A stretch of DNA of 64,000 nucleotides. Source: Galeopsis tetrahit (Eukaryota; Streptophyta; Magnoliopsida; Lamiales; Lamiaceae). The stretch's first letter is position 1. Every line of letters begins with the position of its first letter. The translations under genes and the position numbers were made by a program. Positions 1 to 10,849 of this stretch are shown in pieces. Location of the stretch: NCBI GenBank assembly GCA_963675135.1, contig OY776128.1:2108001-2172000 (forward strand). The letters are read 5' to 3'. A model generated the notes under the pieces. The model saw only the letters and a program-made list of their open reading frames with translations. It was not told where the DNA came from and did no database searches.

Positions 1-131
1 CTCCAACACCCTTGCCCGTTCCTCAACATATAATTCATCAATTTTTCGTCTTCCTCGGGCGACCAAAGTCCCTTCCTAAGCTTCACATTTGTACCTTTTT
101 CCTTGGCCATTTGCTCCCCCGGTTTCCTCAT
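1..131 (-). CDS. R2R3-MYB transcription factor, MYB46/MYB83-like, first exon (partial)
   Basis: The minus strand opens with ATG at 129-131 and reads 43 codons to the window edge, so only the N-terminus is present. It begins MRKPGEQ and continues LRKGLWSPEEDEKL (residues 18-31) and YMLRNGQGCW (34-43). This is the start of the first MYB repeat, including its first two spaced tryptophans. An MRKP start followed by a short linker and a YML-NGQGCW stretch is characteristic of MYB46 and MYB83, nuclear master regulators of secondary-wall, xylan and lignin genes. The rest of R2, all of R3 and the activation domain lie beyond the left edge. The start is the first ATG of an open frame; an in-frame Met at residue 8 is a weaker alternative. 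The subfamily call is inferred from 43 residues. Confidence 0.85.
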   Translation of the reverse strand, partial: MRKPGEQMAKEKGTNVKLRKGLWSPEEDEKLMNYMLRNGQGCW

Positions 132-563
132 TTCTTCTTGTTAAATTAAACCCCTTAATCCAATTGGCCTTGATGGAGACTAACAAAATGGAGATAAATA
201 GAGGAACATGATGAGAGAGAGAGGGAGGAGAGAGAGAGGGGGGATTATGTGAAGTGGAAGCAAAATATGTTGTAATATTTTCATATACACATGATGATTA
301 GCTTGTGAGTGAAGAAAATTAATAGAGTCAAAGACAAGAAGACCTTACATCACTTTCTTACAAGGTCCCCCTCCAATCCGTTTTCCACTCCACCCTCTAT
401 CTCCTCTTTGTGTTCCTACTTAATTAACAACAACTAATCTTTAATTATGTATTTAACCACTCTAAATTAATTATATATGGTTAAAACAATGTCCCACAAA
501 CCATCATCACCATTAGTTCGATTCTTTTGTGCCATTTTTCGTATTTCATCATGTGTTTGTTTC
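132..563. other. 5' flank of the MYB gene
   Basis: Non-coding DNA upstream of the MYB ATG. It holds a purine-rich GA tract at about 210-242, which on the gene strand is a CT-rich leader common in plant 5' UTRs. I see no convincing single TATA box and no other ORF. Confidence 0.5.
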
Positions 564-880
564 TGAAAGAATTCTGTCTCATCTAAAAGTCCGAACTTGT
601 AGAGAGGTGGGAAATTAATTCTTGTATATTAATTCCTAACACTCTCCCTCACTCGTGGGCCGGATTAATACCTCTTACCCTTTTTTGGGGAGGAGGCCCA
701 TCGAGTGGACAATTTAAATGGGTGGAGTGCAAATTTAAATGGGTGGAGTGCTTTCAACAGGAATCGAACCCAGGTCGTTTTGCCCGGTTTGCTCTGATAC
801 CATGAAAGAATTCTGTCTCATCTAAAAGTCCGAACTTGTAGAGAGGTGAGAAATTAATTCTTGTATATTAATTCCTAACA
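564..880 (-). mobile_element. TRIM retrotransposon (terminal-repeat retrotransposon in miniature)
   Basis: Two near-identical 78-bp direct repeats lie at 564-641 and 803-880. On the minus strand each begins TG and ends CA. Directly next to the 803-880 repeat, at 791-802, is the complement of TGGTATCAGAGC, the primer-binding site matching initiator methionine tRNA. A purine-rich stretch on the minus strand (GAGTGAGGGAGAG) abuts the other repeat and serves as polypurine tract. The 5-bp sequence GTTTC flanks both sides (559-563 and 881-885) as the target duplication. The 161-bp interior has no coding capacity. Structure, orientation and boundaries are seen directly. Confidence 0.95.
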
Positions 881-949
881 GTTTCACCTCACGAATCAGC
901 TTTTAACACGTGTACATTGATCTGGTATATGAATTAATAGACTGTTTAT

Positions 950-1091
950 TACTTCCTATGTCCAATTTTATAATTCTCATTTTTCAAAAAGAAAATATTA
1001 CTCATACTCACTACTTTATTTCTACTTTATTTCCACCCATCTTTCATTTTTTTCCATAAACAATCAATTTTAAAATTGGACGGATGAAGTA
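950..1091. mobile_element. Short MITE, Stowaway-like
   Basis: The ends are inverted copies (TACTTCCTATGTCCAATTTT at the left and the complement of TACTTCATCCGTCCAATTTT at the right), starting and ending with TA. The element is about 140 bp and non-coding. A half copy of the same end occurs near 1228. The superfamily assignment rests on the TA ends and the TACTCC-type terminal sequence. Confidence 0.6.
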
Positions 1092-1413
1092 TTTTTTAAC
1101 CATACATCTAGCATGCAAGGTATAGTATCACTTATGTTATGATATATTTCACTATCTAAATTATTGGCTTGTATTTCATTTGTGATTCAGTGTAGGTTTG
1201 ATCACATGAATTGCGAATAGTTAATCATACTTCTTCCGTTCAATTTTATAATTCTCATTTATCGAATTACGGATTTTATTAGAGTGTCAAATGCACATAT
1301 AAAAATTACCGGAGGGTGACGGCGACCGGCCACCTTTCGGCCCTATCTCAATTTTCTCAATATACATATAACATATTCATGTAATTGCACGTTAGATTTA
1401 GTTGCCGTCAAAA

Positions 1414-1461
<48 letters not shown>

Positions 1462-3229
1462 CACGTTTTGCGATTCAATTTGAATCATGTCATAGATATC
1501 TCAATATGTCTATCAAATAGAACCTAAATACTAGAGAGTTAATATAAATGAATTGATTCCACACGTACTCTACAAATCTAGACTATTTTTAGACGAGACA
1601 TAATTATTTCATGGTATTATTATAGTCTTAAGTAACTCCACATATTTAAATTATTCACTCGATTGGTCTTCTCTTCAAATGTAGATGTGATATATAATAC
1701 CGTCCTGATCGGGTATTAGGATATTATATAAATGAATTGATTTCATACATTTCTACAAGTCTAAACTTTTAAAAGTGACTTAAGATGTTTATAAATATTA
1801 TATATATATAGGTTTGATTTTATTACATGAAGTACGAGAATGAGGGTGCAAGCATCTCTGTCGGATTGAGATAACGCGATTCTTAAGCAAATTAACTGTC
1901 CCATTAATTTATAGTATATTAATTAAGTTGGTTTGAAAAAGCAACCAATAATAAGTCGTTACTCGTGTCCTTTTTAATTTAATCAAACCTTCACCAACAA
2001 ACCATAATCAACATATATTTACATTCATAATTCAAAATCATCAATAAATTTAAAAAAATAAAAAATCGAAGTTTGCCAATAAAAAAATAAATTCGAGTAT
2101 ATATATATAGACAATTTTATAATTATATTTTTATAAGTATAATATCATATATATTGTCTTTATACTAATGTTAATCTGATATACTATTTTCATCAATTAA
2201 TTAATTAACAAATAGTTACTTAATCTGCCTAAAGTTTATACATACTATTTTCATCAATTAATTACTTAATCCACACCAAAAGTTTATATATACTATTTTC
2301 ATCAAATAAACCTAAAGTTTAATTATACCATACTATATATAGATACATCATCTAAAAGTTATGGTAAGGGCGCGCAGATACCTTTACATATGAATTGAGA
2401 AATAATTAACTTTTTGAACTTTATATTATTTTACATATATATATATATATATATTACATCCACAAGGGTTGAATTCTTTCCCACAAAATTTGGAAATGAC
2501 CAACAAAAATTAAAAAAAAAAAAGGCAAAAAATTGATATTTAATCAAAGAAAATATCTGTCAAATTTTTTTAGTTAGGGAAGTTATAATGACGCATAATT
2601 GTTGACATTAAATGTCATCAATTTTATTTTATTTTATCCCAATTTATCATATTTTAAATCTTCCAATAAAATTTTGGCTCCCATTGCAAGCTAATTGTAG
2701 CATTAAAATAGGTAGGATTTATTAAAGTTCATGTATATATGTATGTATATGTATACATGCTTCAACTAGGATATATAGAGTAAGAATTACTTCTTATAAA
2801 GATATATATGATCATTCATCAAGATTGATTGCTTCATTTGTAGACTTCATGCCATATTTAATTATATATATAAAAAAACTTATTTAATTACACAAGGGTT
2901 CCTTTCACTACCTAATAATAGACCCCCATGAAATTTAATTTCTCAGACATGCTACGAGGATAACTGTATACTAAGAAAACCTAATTTTCAATCTGATCGA
3001 CCAATCAACAGGGAAATATACATATACACGTATAGATTTGCATGGTGAGTGAGACATATGGGCATTGATGCAAAAATCGGGCTAGACGGTCACTGGCCGA
3101 TCCGATTTCTTGCAAACCGGGCACGGTTTTTTCGCTCACATCTTCTTCGAGATTATTTCAAATTTTAACCCAAATTCTCAACGGTACATATATGCATTAA
3201 TATTTTTTCATCTTTATTCGAACGGATAT
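1092..3229. other. Non-coding AT-rich intergenic DNA
   Basis: No supported gene. It contains (TA)n tracts at 1419-1459 and 2435-2455 and several short near-repeats around 2170-2330. No structured element could be bounded. Confidence 0.5.
1419..1459. repeat. (TA)n microsatellite
   Basis: About twenty TA units. Comparable pure tracts lie at 2435-2455, 4216-4255, 15251-15273, 17851-17874, 17963-17991, 35129-35157 and 52493-52522. Confidence 0.95.
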
Positions 3230-3636
3230 GGATAAAAGTCAATTTAGTCTCATAACTTTCAACCTTTTTTGAAATGGTCCTAAAAAAGTTAAATGCATTA
3301 ATTTAGTCCTATTTTTTTAAAAAATTGTTCTGTTTTGGTCCCAAAAAAGTTAAATGAACCAATTTAGTCCTTTTTTTTTTTTTTTTGCAATTGATTCTGT
3401 TTTGGTCCCAAAAAGTTAAATGTACCAATTTAGTCCCTTTTTTTTCAATTACATTTAACTTATTTTGGATCAAAACAGAACAAATTGTGAAGAAGTGGAA
3501 CTAAATTGGTACATTTAACTTTTTGGGACTAAAACTGAGCAAATTGCAAGAAAATGGGACTAAATTGGTATATTTAACTTTTTTTGAACCATTTTAAAAA
3601 AGGTAAAAAGTTATAAGACTAAATTGACTCCTATCC
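3230..3636. mobile_element. Foldback MITE rich in AATTTAGTCC motifs
   Basis: The left arm (3230-3290, with AGTCAATTTAGTCTCATAAC) is the inverted copy of the right arm (about 3585-3636). Further in, inverted copies of an AATTTAGTCC / TTAACTTTTTGGGAC module recur several times, so almost the whole 400 bp can fold into one long hairpin. There is no coding capacity. Family unknown; target duplications were not resolved. Confidence 0.75.
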
Positions 3637-4213
3637 CCCAAGGGATATTCTATGATGGCTTTTCTTTCTGATGCAAATTAACTGTATGAGATTTCATACT
3701 TTCATACGATAATACTATATTTTTTAAAATTAAGAGAAAAAGAAATCGAACGGTTTAGACGATAGAAAATTGTCTGACTAGCGATTTTCAACTTCTGCAC
3801 GTGTATGTGTATGAGTATGAGAATGAATGTTGTTTGAAGAAAGGAAAGGCATAAATAAGGAAAACGGTCAAGGTACTCAAGAGTGTATCAAATATAGCAA
3901 CAACACATGTACATTATATAAAATCTAGCTGTATTGAAACCCTACTCTTCCATCAATACTCTTTTGCCACGACACATACTGTCCTTGGCTACTAAGACAT
4001 ATATACTTATAAAATAAAAAATTGTAATGCCAAATAGACTTCAGACAATTATGTATCTATGTATATCCTCTTTTTTTTGCTTAATTTGGATGCATGGTAT
4101 TGGTGGATTTATATACACATCAATCTGCCAGCTAGAATAATTAAATTAGTTGTACTAATGGTCTTGTACTAGAATTAATTTACAACATATTTGGATACAT
4201 TTATAAGTGATGT

Positions 4214-4258
<45 letters not shown>

Positions 4259-6162
4259 GTATATTATATGTCATGGTGTAAATGATACTACAATATTTCA
4301 ACATTTCAGTGCACATACAATTTTAATTTGAAAAAATTAAAGTATTTCAAATTGTCTTTTTGTATTTTGTGAATCATACAAAAATGGACGGAAAAGTATT
4401 AGTTCATACAAGGAAAAGCATTACTTGTATATGGAAAATGTAAGTAAAATAGTGTAGAAATTTAAATTCAAATTAGATTTTTAAAAATCAAAGTAAACAT
4501 AGCATGCATCTACTTGAGTTATCTCAACTTGTAAAATTAGTACTAAAAATACAAAGTTTATGCAACATAATTTTACACGTTCACTTTAATTTGTAGGTGA
4601 TCAATCTCATAATTAGTTTTAGACAATTCCATTATGCATTAAAGTCAATCAAAATTTCATTAAAGGTTTTATCACATTAGACAGCCAATCAGGATTGCTA
4701 ATAAGTCAGTGGTGTACTTTCCATTTGTTGATTATTGATTCAAATTTCTTTGTCATAAAATTCAATAAATTATAATGATGTTTTAGAAAGAAAAAGAAGA
4801 GTAAGTATTTATTATTCATGGCCAGTGAATGCATTTAAATTTTATTGTTTGGTGGAAAAAGAAAAAAAAAAGTCTACTCTTTAAATATGAAAATAGAAAA
4901 ATTTACGAGTCGAAATCGGGTCAAATGGACCTTCTTACAAAAATCGTGCATCACATACTTGTTGTTTCATTAACATATACTCCATCTGTCCCCCTATGAG
5001 TTTCCTCTTTCTTTTGAGTGTTTTGATTAAGAAATATGATAAAATGAAGGACGTAGTACAAGTGATATCATTGTGGGACATTCATAAAAGAAAAGTGAAA
5101 AATTTATAGTGGGGTGGAGGAAATATTTGTTATTATAGTAACACAAACCAGAGAGCAAGTTTTTCTATTTGTCTTGCTCAAACTTTTTAGAATGATCCAT
5201 TTGACCCACTTTCAATCCACGAAATTTTAGGTCTCTTTCTTAATTTGTGCTAATACTTATGTTTCATTAAATTCTTTGTCAATTTTAATCACAATGGTAT
5301 CTTTCAGACATTTAATATATACACAATCGAGCATATTTTTACGAGTTTGATAAAAATGTTACTCCTATTTTAAACAAGATTAGACATCTATTTTGAACCT
5401 GATTATCCATCATATTTGAACTAATCTACCCTATCAAACCGAAACTAAAATTCGAATCAAATTCGTTCATTTAAAAGAAGGATGCAATGAGTGGAAAGAC
5501 TTGAAAATCAAGGGAAGTTGCTGGTGGATTCATTTCTTGCTTCAATAGTACGTTCTTTCCGCCATTAACAATATGCCAAATGCTCAAGTTCGTACAGTTT
5601 GAATATCGTGTACTTGGTTATATTACTGAATATGAAATTCTAACCACACTTTCTGTGTACTCCCTTCGTCCCGCCACAAGTTTTTCCTTTGGGTTTTGCA
5701 CGAAGATTAAGAATAAGAAATACAGTATTAAATGTGTAGTAGATAGTTGAGGGAGAGAGATGAGAGAAAGAAAATGTAACTGAAGAATATAGAAAGCAAC
5801 GAAACATCCAAAATAGGTAAGTAGAAAGTTTATGACGGGACGGTTAATGGTATCGCTAATCCTGCAACAGACACTTCATAATAATGAATATGAAGACGAC
5901 ACATAAGCAAAACAAACTTCCTATCGGAGTATATAATTCGGTTGATAAAATTAAATTGAAAAGCTAATTATTTCAAAATTATATGGCAATTTGTTGATTT
6001 ATGTGAGTGTTGTAATGTATCAACAACTTTTATCAATGGGAGTGATGCTCATTCTCATGCACCAAAAAATATGTCCAAAAAAAACAAGATGATACCAACA
6101 CCAACCCTCCAATGCTCAAGGACAAAACATCGAGAAAAGATGGAACGCGATATAATCACCAT
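3637..6162. other. Non-coding intergenic DNA with MITE remnants
   Basis: No supported gene. A (TA)n tract lies at 4216-4255. Degenerate MITEs with TACTCC..TCTGTCCC and TACTCCCTTCGTCCCGCC ends lie near 4976-5125 and 5658-5847. The part next to 6163 is the 3' flank of the OSCP gene. Confidence 0.5.
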
Positions 6163-9088
6163 TTATACGGCGTCAAAGTTAGTAGGTTGGCGAAGAAATC
6201 GCTCCATCTGAAGAGCTCTGGTGCGTATAGACATGTCCAAAACTTTTTGTCCAAATTCCACCACAATCCCGCCAAGAATATTGGGATCAATCTGTCGATT
6301 TAGGGAAAATGATGGACGTTAGCATTCGCACCAACAGAAGAGAATGCTATGAATGTAATAATATTATAGCTCACCTTCTGATCAACCTTAACTTTCTTCC
6401 CTTGTCCAAGTATACCTTGCAACGTTTCTTTCAATTCCTTTTCTTCTGCGGGAGGTAAAGGCTGCAGAGGACGAGCATATACGTTAGAACAGAAAATATA
6501 TTTGGAGACGGTTTTAGGATTAGTGCGAATAACTAGAGATGAGCTTACAATCACAGTGGTCACTGTAGCTTTTACTTCCCCTCTATGTGCCATAGTCAGC
6601 TCTGTGAATCTTTGGGCCATTCGTTCTAGATTTCCCAACCTTCCGTTTTCCGCAACAACACCTGATACAAGCAAATGTAAGGGAATATAATGGGTACATG
6701 CATCAAGGTTTATATAGAGGGTAAGATGAATGTATTCCAACAATCGAACAAGAAACAAAAATACGAACATCAGCTTCAGCTTGATACCACAATCATCCTA
6801 CAATTATGCAATTCTAGAATAGTAATATTCAATGGATGGACTCATGTACATATCTCCATTCTATCATTTTCCCGAAACAGGGAAGAACGTTAAAAAAAAC
6901 AGAGGAAATTACATTAAAAAAACTTGGAAAGAATTTCATGGAACATGGGAAGCCAACAATGAAGAATGTAAGTGTAATTGTGTAAAATATAAAAAATTTG
7001 GTCCGTCTGAAATCTTCGGGATAGTGAAACTAAATTTAGCATAACTAAATATTGCAATAAAATATATCCATCCACATGTGTCAATGTCATGAAAAGTACA
7101 ACATAAAGTTATCTTATTCAACTCCAGGAAAATTAGCAGGACTTGAGATTCATGTGGCCAGTCTACCAGAAAAAAAAAACAATTTTCTATAATTAAAAAG
7201 CTATTTTTACATGAACCTTGAACAAATACTAACTAATTCAGCTCTAACTTGGATAGTTTAGATCATCGAGGCCCTTGTTGTGATACAGTATGTCATAATT
7301 GCAACTTTAACAATAGTAATTTAAGTAAAGAGATAAAAATGTAAGTAGATAGATACTGAAAGCAGGGATAATACGAGAGTGCACTGAACTATTGCACGGA
7401 ATTCAGAAACAACAAATAGACTCCATGAGTCCATGACATCATTGTTATGCAGTAGATACGACAAGAATCCTCAAGGTCGGTAAGTTCTGAAGTTTAAAGT
7501 ATAGATGTAACATTATTGCAAACAAAAGATTCTCAGCGATTTTAGATAATTACTAGTTGAAAGCACCGCATTGTCATACACATGAACCAACAAATTAAGA
7601 CTTAGTTTTAAATTCTGATACGTAGAATATAGAATGAAAAACGTGTGATAACATAGCACCCACTCATTCAGAAGTTAAAAGCACTTACACAAGAAGTTCT
7701 TTGTGATATCTGAAAATTTGGCTTCAGTGCAAATATCATTTATTGCCTTCACTCTGGTGTCTGCAGTTAAAGACAAATCCTTCATGAAAAGCGAAAACAT
7801 AGGGCTTTTCTTTGAAGTTGAAGCCTCAACAAGAGCAAGAAGCTCGGATTCAACTTTGTCCAGCACATTTACTTTAACTGCTGCGATGTACAAGGCCGAA
7901 GCATAGTTTCCAGAAGCACCAAACATTGTCACGGGAACCTAAAATCAACCAATAGATTATCAAATAAACACGACACTAAGAATTCCATGTGAATACAATA
8001 TTACATTGAAGAATTATATTCACAACAGAGAAAGCTACTAGTACAAAATACCAAATAGCATCAATCTCACACATTAGCCTTGAGCCCAACATTTTGAAAC
8101 TCAAAATCACAATTATGAACCCAATGAACAGAAATGTACTATAGCCAAATGCCCCACATTATAGTACAATCTTCTTGTTACGAAAACCCCTAGCTCCAGT
8201 CACTATATATCCAAGTAACTGAAGAAGAATTATTACCTTTACTTTCTTCTCTTTTGAAGGTGTAGCAGAAGCATAGCTCCTCCTGAACTGCAAACAATTG
8301 AGCCCATGAGAGACTGTTAAGCAACAAACATCAAATACAAATGACGAAATAATATACTCCCTTCGTCCCGCCATAAACTTCCCACTTATCTATTTTGAAC
8401 CTCAAGTCATAACCTTACGAAATTCCCTATATTTCTTTACCTTTTCGTCTTACTACTCCCTCCGTCCCGCAATTACTTTCACACTTTTTTTTTTTTTTCG
8501 GGACGTCCTACAATAACTTTCACATCCTTAAAATGAAAACCGTTTAAAATTCCACCACCCTCACAATATTCTCAATTTTACACAAACGAGGTTACTTTTT
8601 CTCCAAATGTACACAAATTACAAAATTAATGCTCAAAATCTCCACTAAATTCAATTTTCTTATTTTGTGGGTCACTTTCACATATGAAAGAAATCATGGA
8701 CCGAGAAAGTTATATTCCTTAATCTCCGTACAAAAAGCAAAAGGGAAGCTTATGGTATAGACTACACCATTCATCAATAATCAGCCAATACAGTAGGATT
8801 AAAAAAACATATAAAATGATGAACTACAGCTACAACATTACATTTTTTTTCTTAAAAAATCAGCATTAGCTTCTTTCATCAAAATGAAATCAATAAAAGA
8901 AACCATTTCCTTGCATCAAAATGAAATCAATAAACATTTATTCGTCATACCACGGCATTGGTGGAATCAGGGATGAGAGCGGCTCTGGAAGCAACCGATT
9001 TCTCCGCGGCGGCGGAGGAGAGAGATTCGGCAGCGCCGGCACGGCGGAGGAGAGAAAGCCCTGATCTCAAACGCGCAGCCATTCCCAT
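6163..9088 (-). CDS. ATP5: Mitochondrial F1Fo ATP synthase subunit O / OSCP (delta), six exons
   Basis: Exons on the minus strand are 8951-9088, 8237-8287, 7689-7938, 6549-6661, 6375-6461 and 6163-6291. All introns are GT..AG and phases fit, giving 768 nt, or 255 aa. OSCP sits in the stator stalk and ties the F1 head to the peripheral stalk on the matrix side. Exon 1 (MGMAARLRSGLSLLRRAG...) is rich in R, S, A and L and lacks acidic residues, as a mitochondrial presequence should. Exon 2 carries FRRSYASATPSKEKKVK. Exon 3 has the family signature GNYASALYIAAVK. Exon 4 has AENGRLGNL and AHRGEVKATVTTV. Exon 5 has PLPPAEEKELKETL. Exon 6 has ILGGIVVEFGQKVLDMSI near the C-terminus. Length is close to the roughly 240 aa of plant OSCPs. 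The second ATG (9080-9082) is an alternative start two codons in. Intron 1 contains nested MITEs. The gene looks intact. Confidence 0.95.
8355..8763. mobile_element. Nested Stowaway-like MITEs in OSCP intron 1
   Basis: An outer element with end TACTCCCTTCGTCCCGCC starts at about 8355, and its degenerate inverted end lies near 8740-8763. It is interrupted at about 8454 by a second element with end TACTCCCTCCGTCCCGCAAT. The inner element's far end, a degraded GAAAGTTATA, is near 8714. Both are non-coding and lie wholly in the intron. Boundaries are approximate at the right. Confidence 0.65.
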
Positions 9089-9348
9089 TTTCCGAAATTT
9101 CTTGGGAATTTTTCGTTTGTTTATTTATTTATTAATTTATGCTAAAAATAAAAAATCAGCAAGATGTAATGTATTGGGCTTAATTGTTCATGGCCCATTT
9201 CTATAATGGGCTTTAGCTTGGGAACGGTTATTTGCACATGTAGGGATATGAAATACACCACTCCGATTAGCTCGCTTGTTTTAAATACTGGGATTACTAG
9301 ATACACTACCCCTAAATTATCATTTACTCTCTAAAATAACTTAGTAGA

Positions 9349-9445
9349 CAAAGTGGGATAGCTCAAGTGGTTAGAGCACCACTACCTAGGCCTTAGATCC
9401 TGGGTTCGAGTCATGGGGAGGGGAAAATGAATGGGTATTTAACAT
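9349..9445 (+). mobile_element. tRNA-derived SINE, family 1, copy a
   Basis: The head reads as a tRNA-like RNA polymerase III promoter, with A-box region TAGCTCAAGTGG and B-box GGTTCGAGTC. A GGGGAGGGGAAAA body and a GGGTATTTAAC tail follow. It is flanked by 21-bp near-identical target duplications (9328-9348 and 9446-9466). The paralogous unit near 26062-26090 lacks the insertion, which confirms the boundaries. The sequence carries no complete acceptor stem, so it is not a tRNA gene. Confidence 0.93.
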
Positions 9446-9466
9446 TCTCTAAAATCACTTAGTAGA

Positions 9467-10275
9467 TACACCTCCTCAATAATTTAAGTTTTCTAGAATT
9501 AGAACTCATGTTTTTGTTTGAGTTTGTTTAGGTAAATTATTTTGATGGTAGTTTTAGGTTAGTGGGTTTGTCTTTCGTTTTTGTATGACATTTTGTTTGA
9601 TTTTGATGATACGGTTAGAAGAAAACTTATTTTTTTGTTGTTTTTTGCATTAGAATAAAACGATGTTTGAAGAAGACTTGGTTAAAATGAAATTTTAAAA
9701 AAACAGGATAACCATTTTCGATAAACAAGTGTTGAAAGTTTTCTCTTTTTCGACACTGATTTATTAAAAAAAATATGTTATCTATTCGACACTGATTTAG
9801 TGAAATAATGTTAGTCTTTCAATATAGTGACCTTCAAAACAAATATTATAGTTTATGGGTTTTAGCTATAATATGCCTATTAATTATATATTTCCAAATT
9901 AATATATATTCTTTTCGTATCATAATAACTTTCATACTTTTCTTTTCGGGATGTTCCACAATAATTTTCATTTATTTATAAAAAAACTCTTTATAGAATT
10001 CATCCTCATAATATTCACAGTTTTAAATAAAATGTCGTTCACATATACACACAAGTCAACTTTTTTATTTATATTATATATAAAAATTTACATTATTACT
10101 CTTTAAACTCTACTCATTATTACATTTTTTTTAAATATGTATGTCCACTTACATGTGAAACTTATTATGAGACGGCGAGTACAAAACATAGACGACTTAT
10201 TAATAACACTAAACCAAGCAACCACTTAATGATCAAAAACATGATCAATTATTCCTTATACAATGCATGTGAGCT
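9467..10275. other. Duplicated 3' flank of dirigent gene 1
   Basis: No gene. Segments from about 9170 onward recur near 25910-26480 and 29570-29900, and 9780-10275 recurs at 13770-14285. A degenerate MITE with CATAATAACTTTCATAC ends lies near 9908-10150. Confidence 0.7.
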
Positions 10276-10791
10276 TTACTCCTCGCAAATTACGAGGAAA
10301 TCGTAAGAAAAAACAAACGTGTTTGTGGTGGGATCGTGAGAGTAGAGGTTGGATATGGTGTACCCTCGTGACATTCGAAAAATGCCGGTACCACCAACAA
10401 TAGGGATCTCTTGATTATCCCCTAATGGTAGTTTCCAACCAAGGATTGTTATTGAACTTCCTTTGTATTCACCCTCCGTGAATATAGTTACACCGTTTAT
10501 GATCACAGAAGACACATCCGAACCCATACTCACGACAAACCCCTGAGCTCGGCCCAACTTCTGCGAGTTGGGATCGGGTCCAGCTGTCATTAAGTCATCC
10601 TCGGCTAATACTTGGCCGAAGGGTGGGGGAGCTGTATTGTTGTCTCGTGCAACCTCGTGTGACACATCGTGCACATAAATCCGAAACTTCGCTATTTTTT
10701 CTTTTTTCTCGACGGATTTTCGAGCATCGACTACTAGCATTAATGACGAAAGTAGTACAATTGTGAAAATAATTATTTGGAGTTTTGCCAT
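10276..10791 (-). CDS. Dirigent protein, group I, copy 1 (intact)
   Basis: A single-exon gene of 171 aa. Residues 1-23 form a hydrophobic signal peptide ending VVDA, so the protein is secreted. The dirigent beta-barrel domain runs from about 35 to 170. Landmarks are FRIYVHDV (37-43), FGQVLAEDDLMT (58-69), DPNSQKLGRAQGF (73-85), IFTEGEYKGSSI (103-114), IVGGTGIFRMSRGY (131-144) and a C-terminal YDFLVICEE. An N-glycosylation sequon lies at 51-53. Family members steer radical coupling of monolignol-type phenols in the cell wall; this copy's substrate is unknown. It lacks about seven residues after HDV that copies 5 and 6 possess (GGPNAT). The residue after GGTG is Ile, where I recall pinoresinol-forming members usually having an acidic residue, so that activity is not assured. 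Intact start, stop and TATA box suggest expression is possible. Confidence 0.93.
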   Translation of the reverse strand: MAKLQIIIFTIVLLSSLMLVVDARKSVEKKEKIAKFRIYVHDVSHEVARDNNTAPPPFGQVLAEDDLMTAGPDPNSQKLGRAQGFVVSMGSDVSSVIINGVTIFTEGEYKGSSITILGWKLPLGDNQEIPIVGGTGIFRMSRGYTISNLYSHDPTTNTFVFSYDFLVICEE

Positions 10792-10826
10792 TTGTAATTT
10801 GTTGCAATTTTAGCATAAAAGTTGGG

Positions 10827-10834
10827 ATTTTATA
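10827..10834 (-). promoter_or_regulatory. TATA box of dirigent copy 1
   Basis: TATAAAAT on the minus strand, 36 bp before the ATG. The surrounding CTTATAAAATCCCA-like block is conserved ahead of group I copies at 14838, 27497, 33335 and 42155. The spacing implies a leader of only about ten nucleotides. Confidence 0.7.
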
Positions 10835-10849
10835 GGTTGGATATTGGAG

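Noticed and set aside
9350..9420. Possible tRNA gene (A-box and B-box like sequence)
   Set aside because: There is no closing acceptor stem, the same unit recurs five times with poly-A-like tails and target duplications, so it is a SINE.
10595..10816. 73-codon frame overlapping dirigent copies 1 and 7 in another frame
   Set aside because: A shadow of the signal-peptide region of the real gene, with no independent support.
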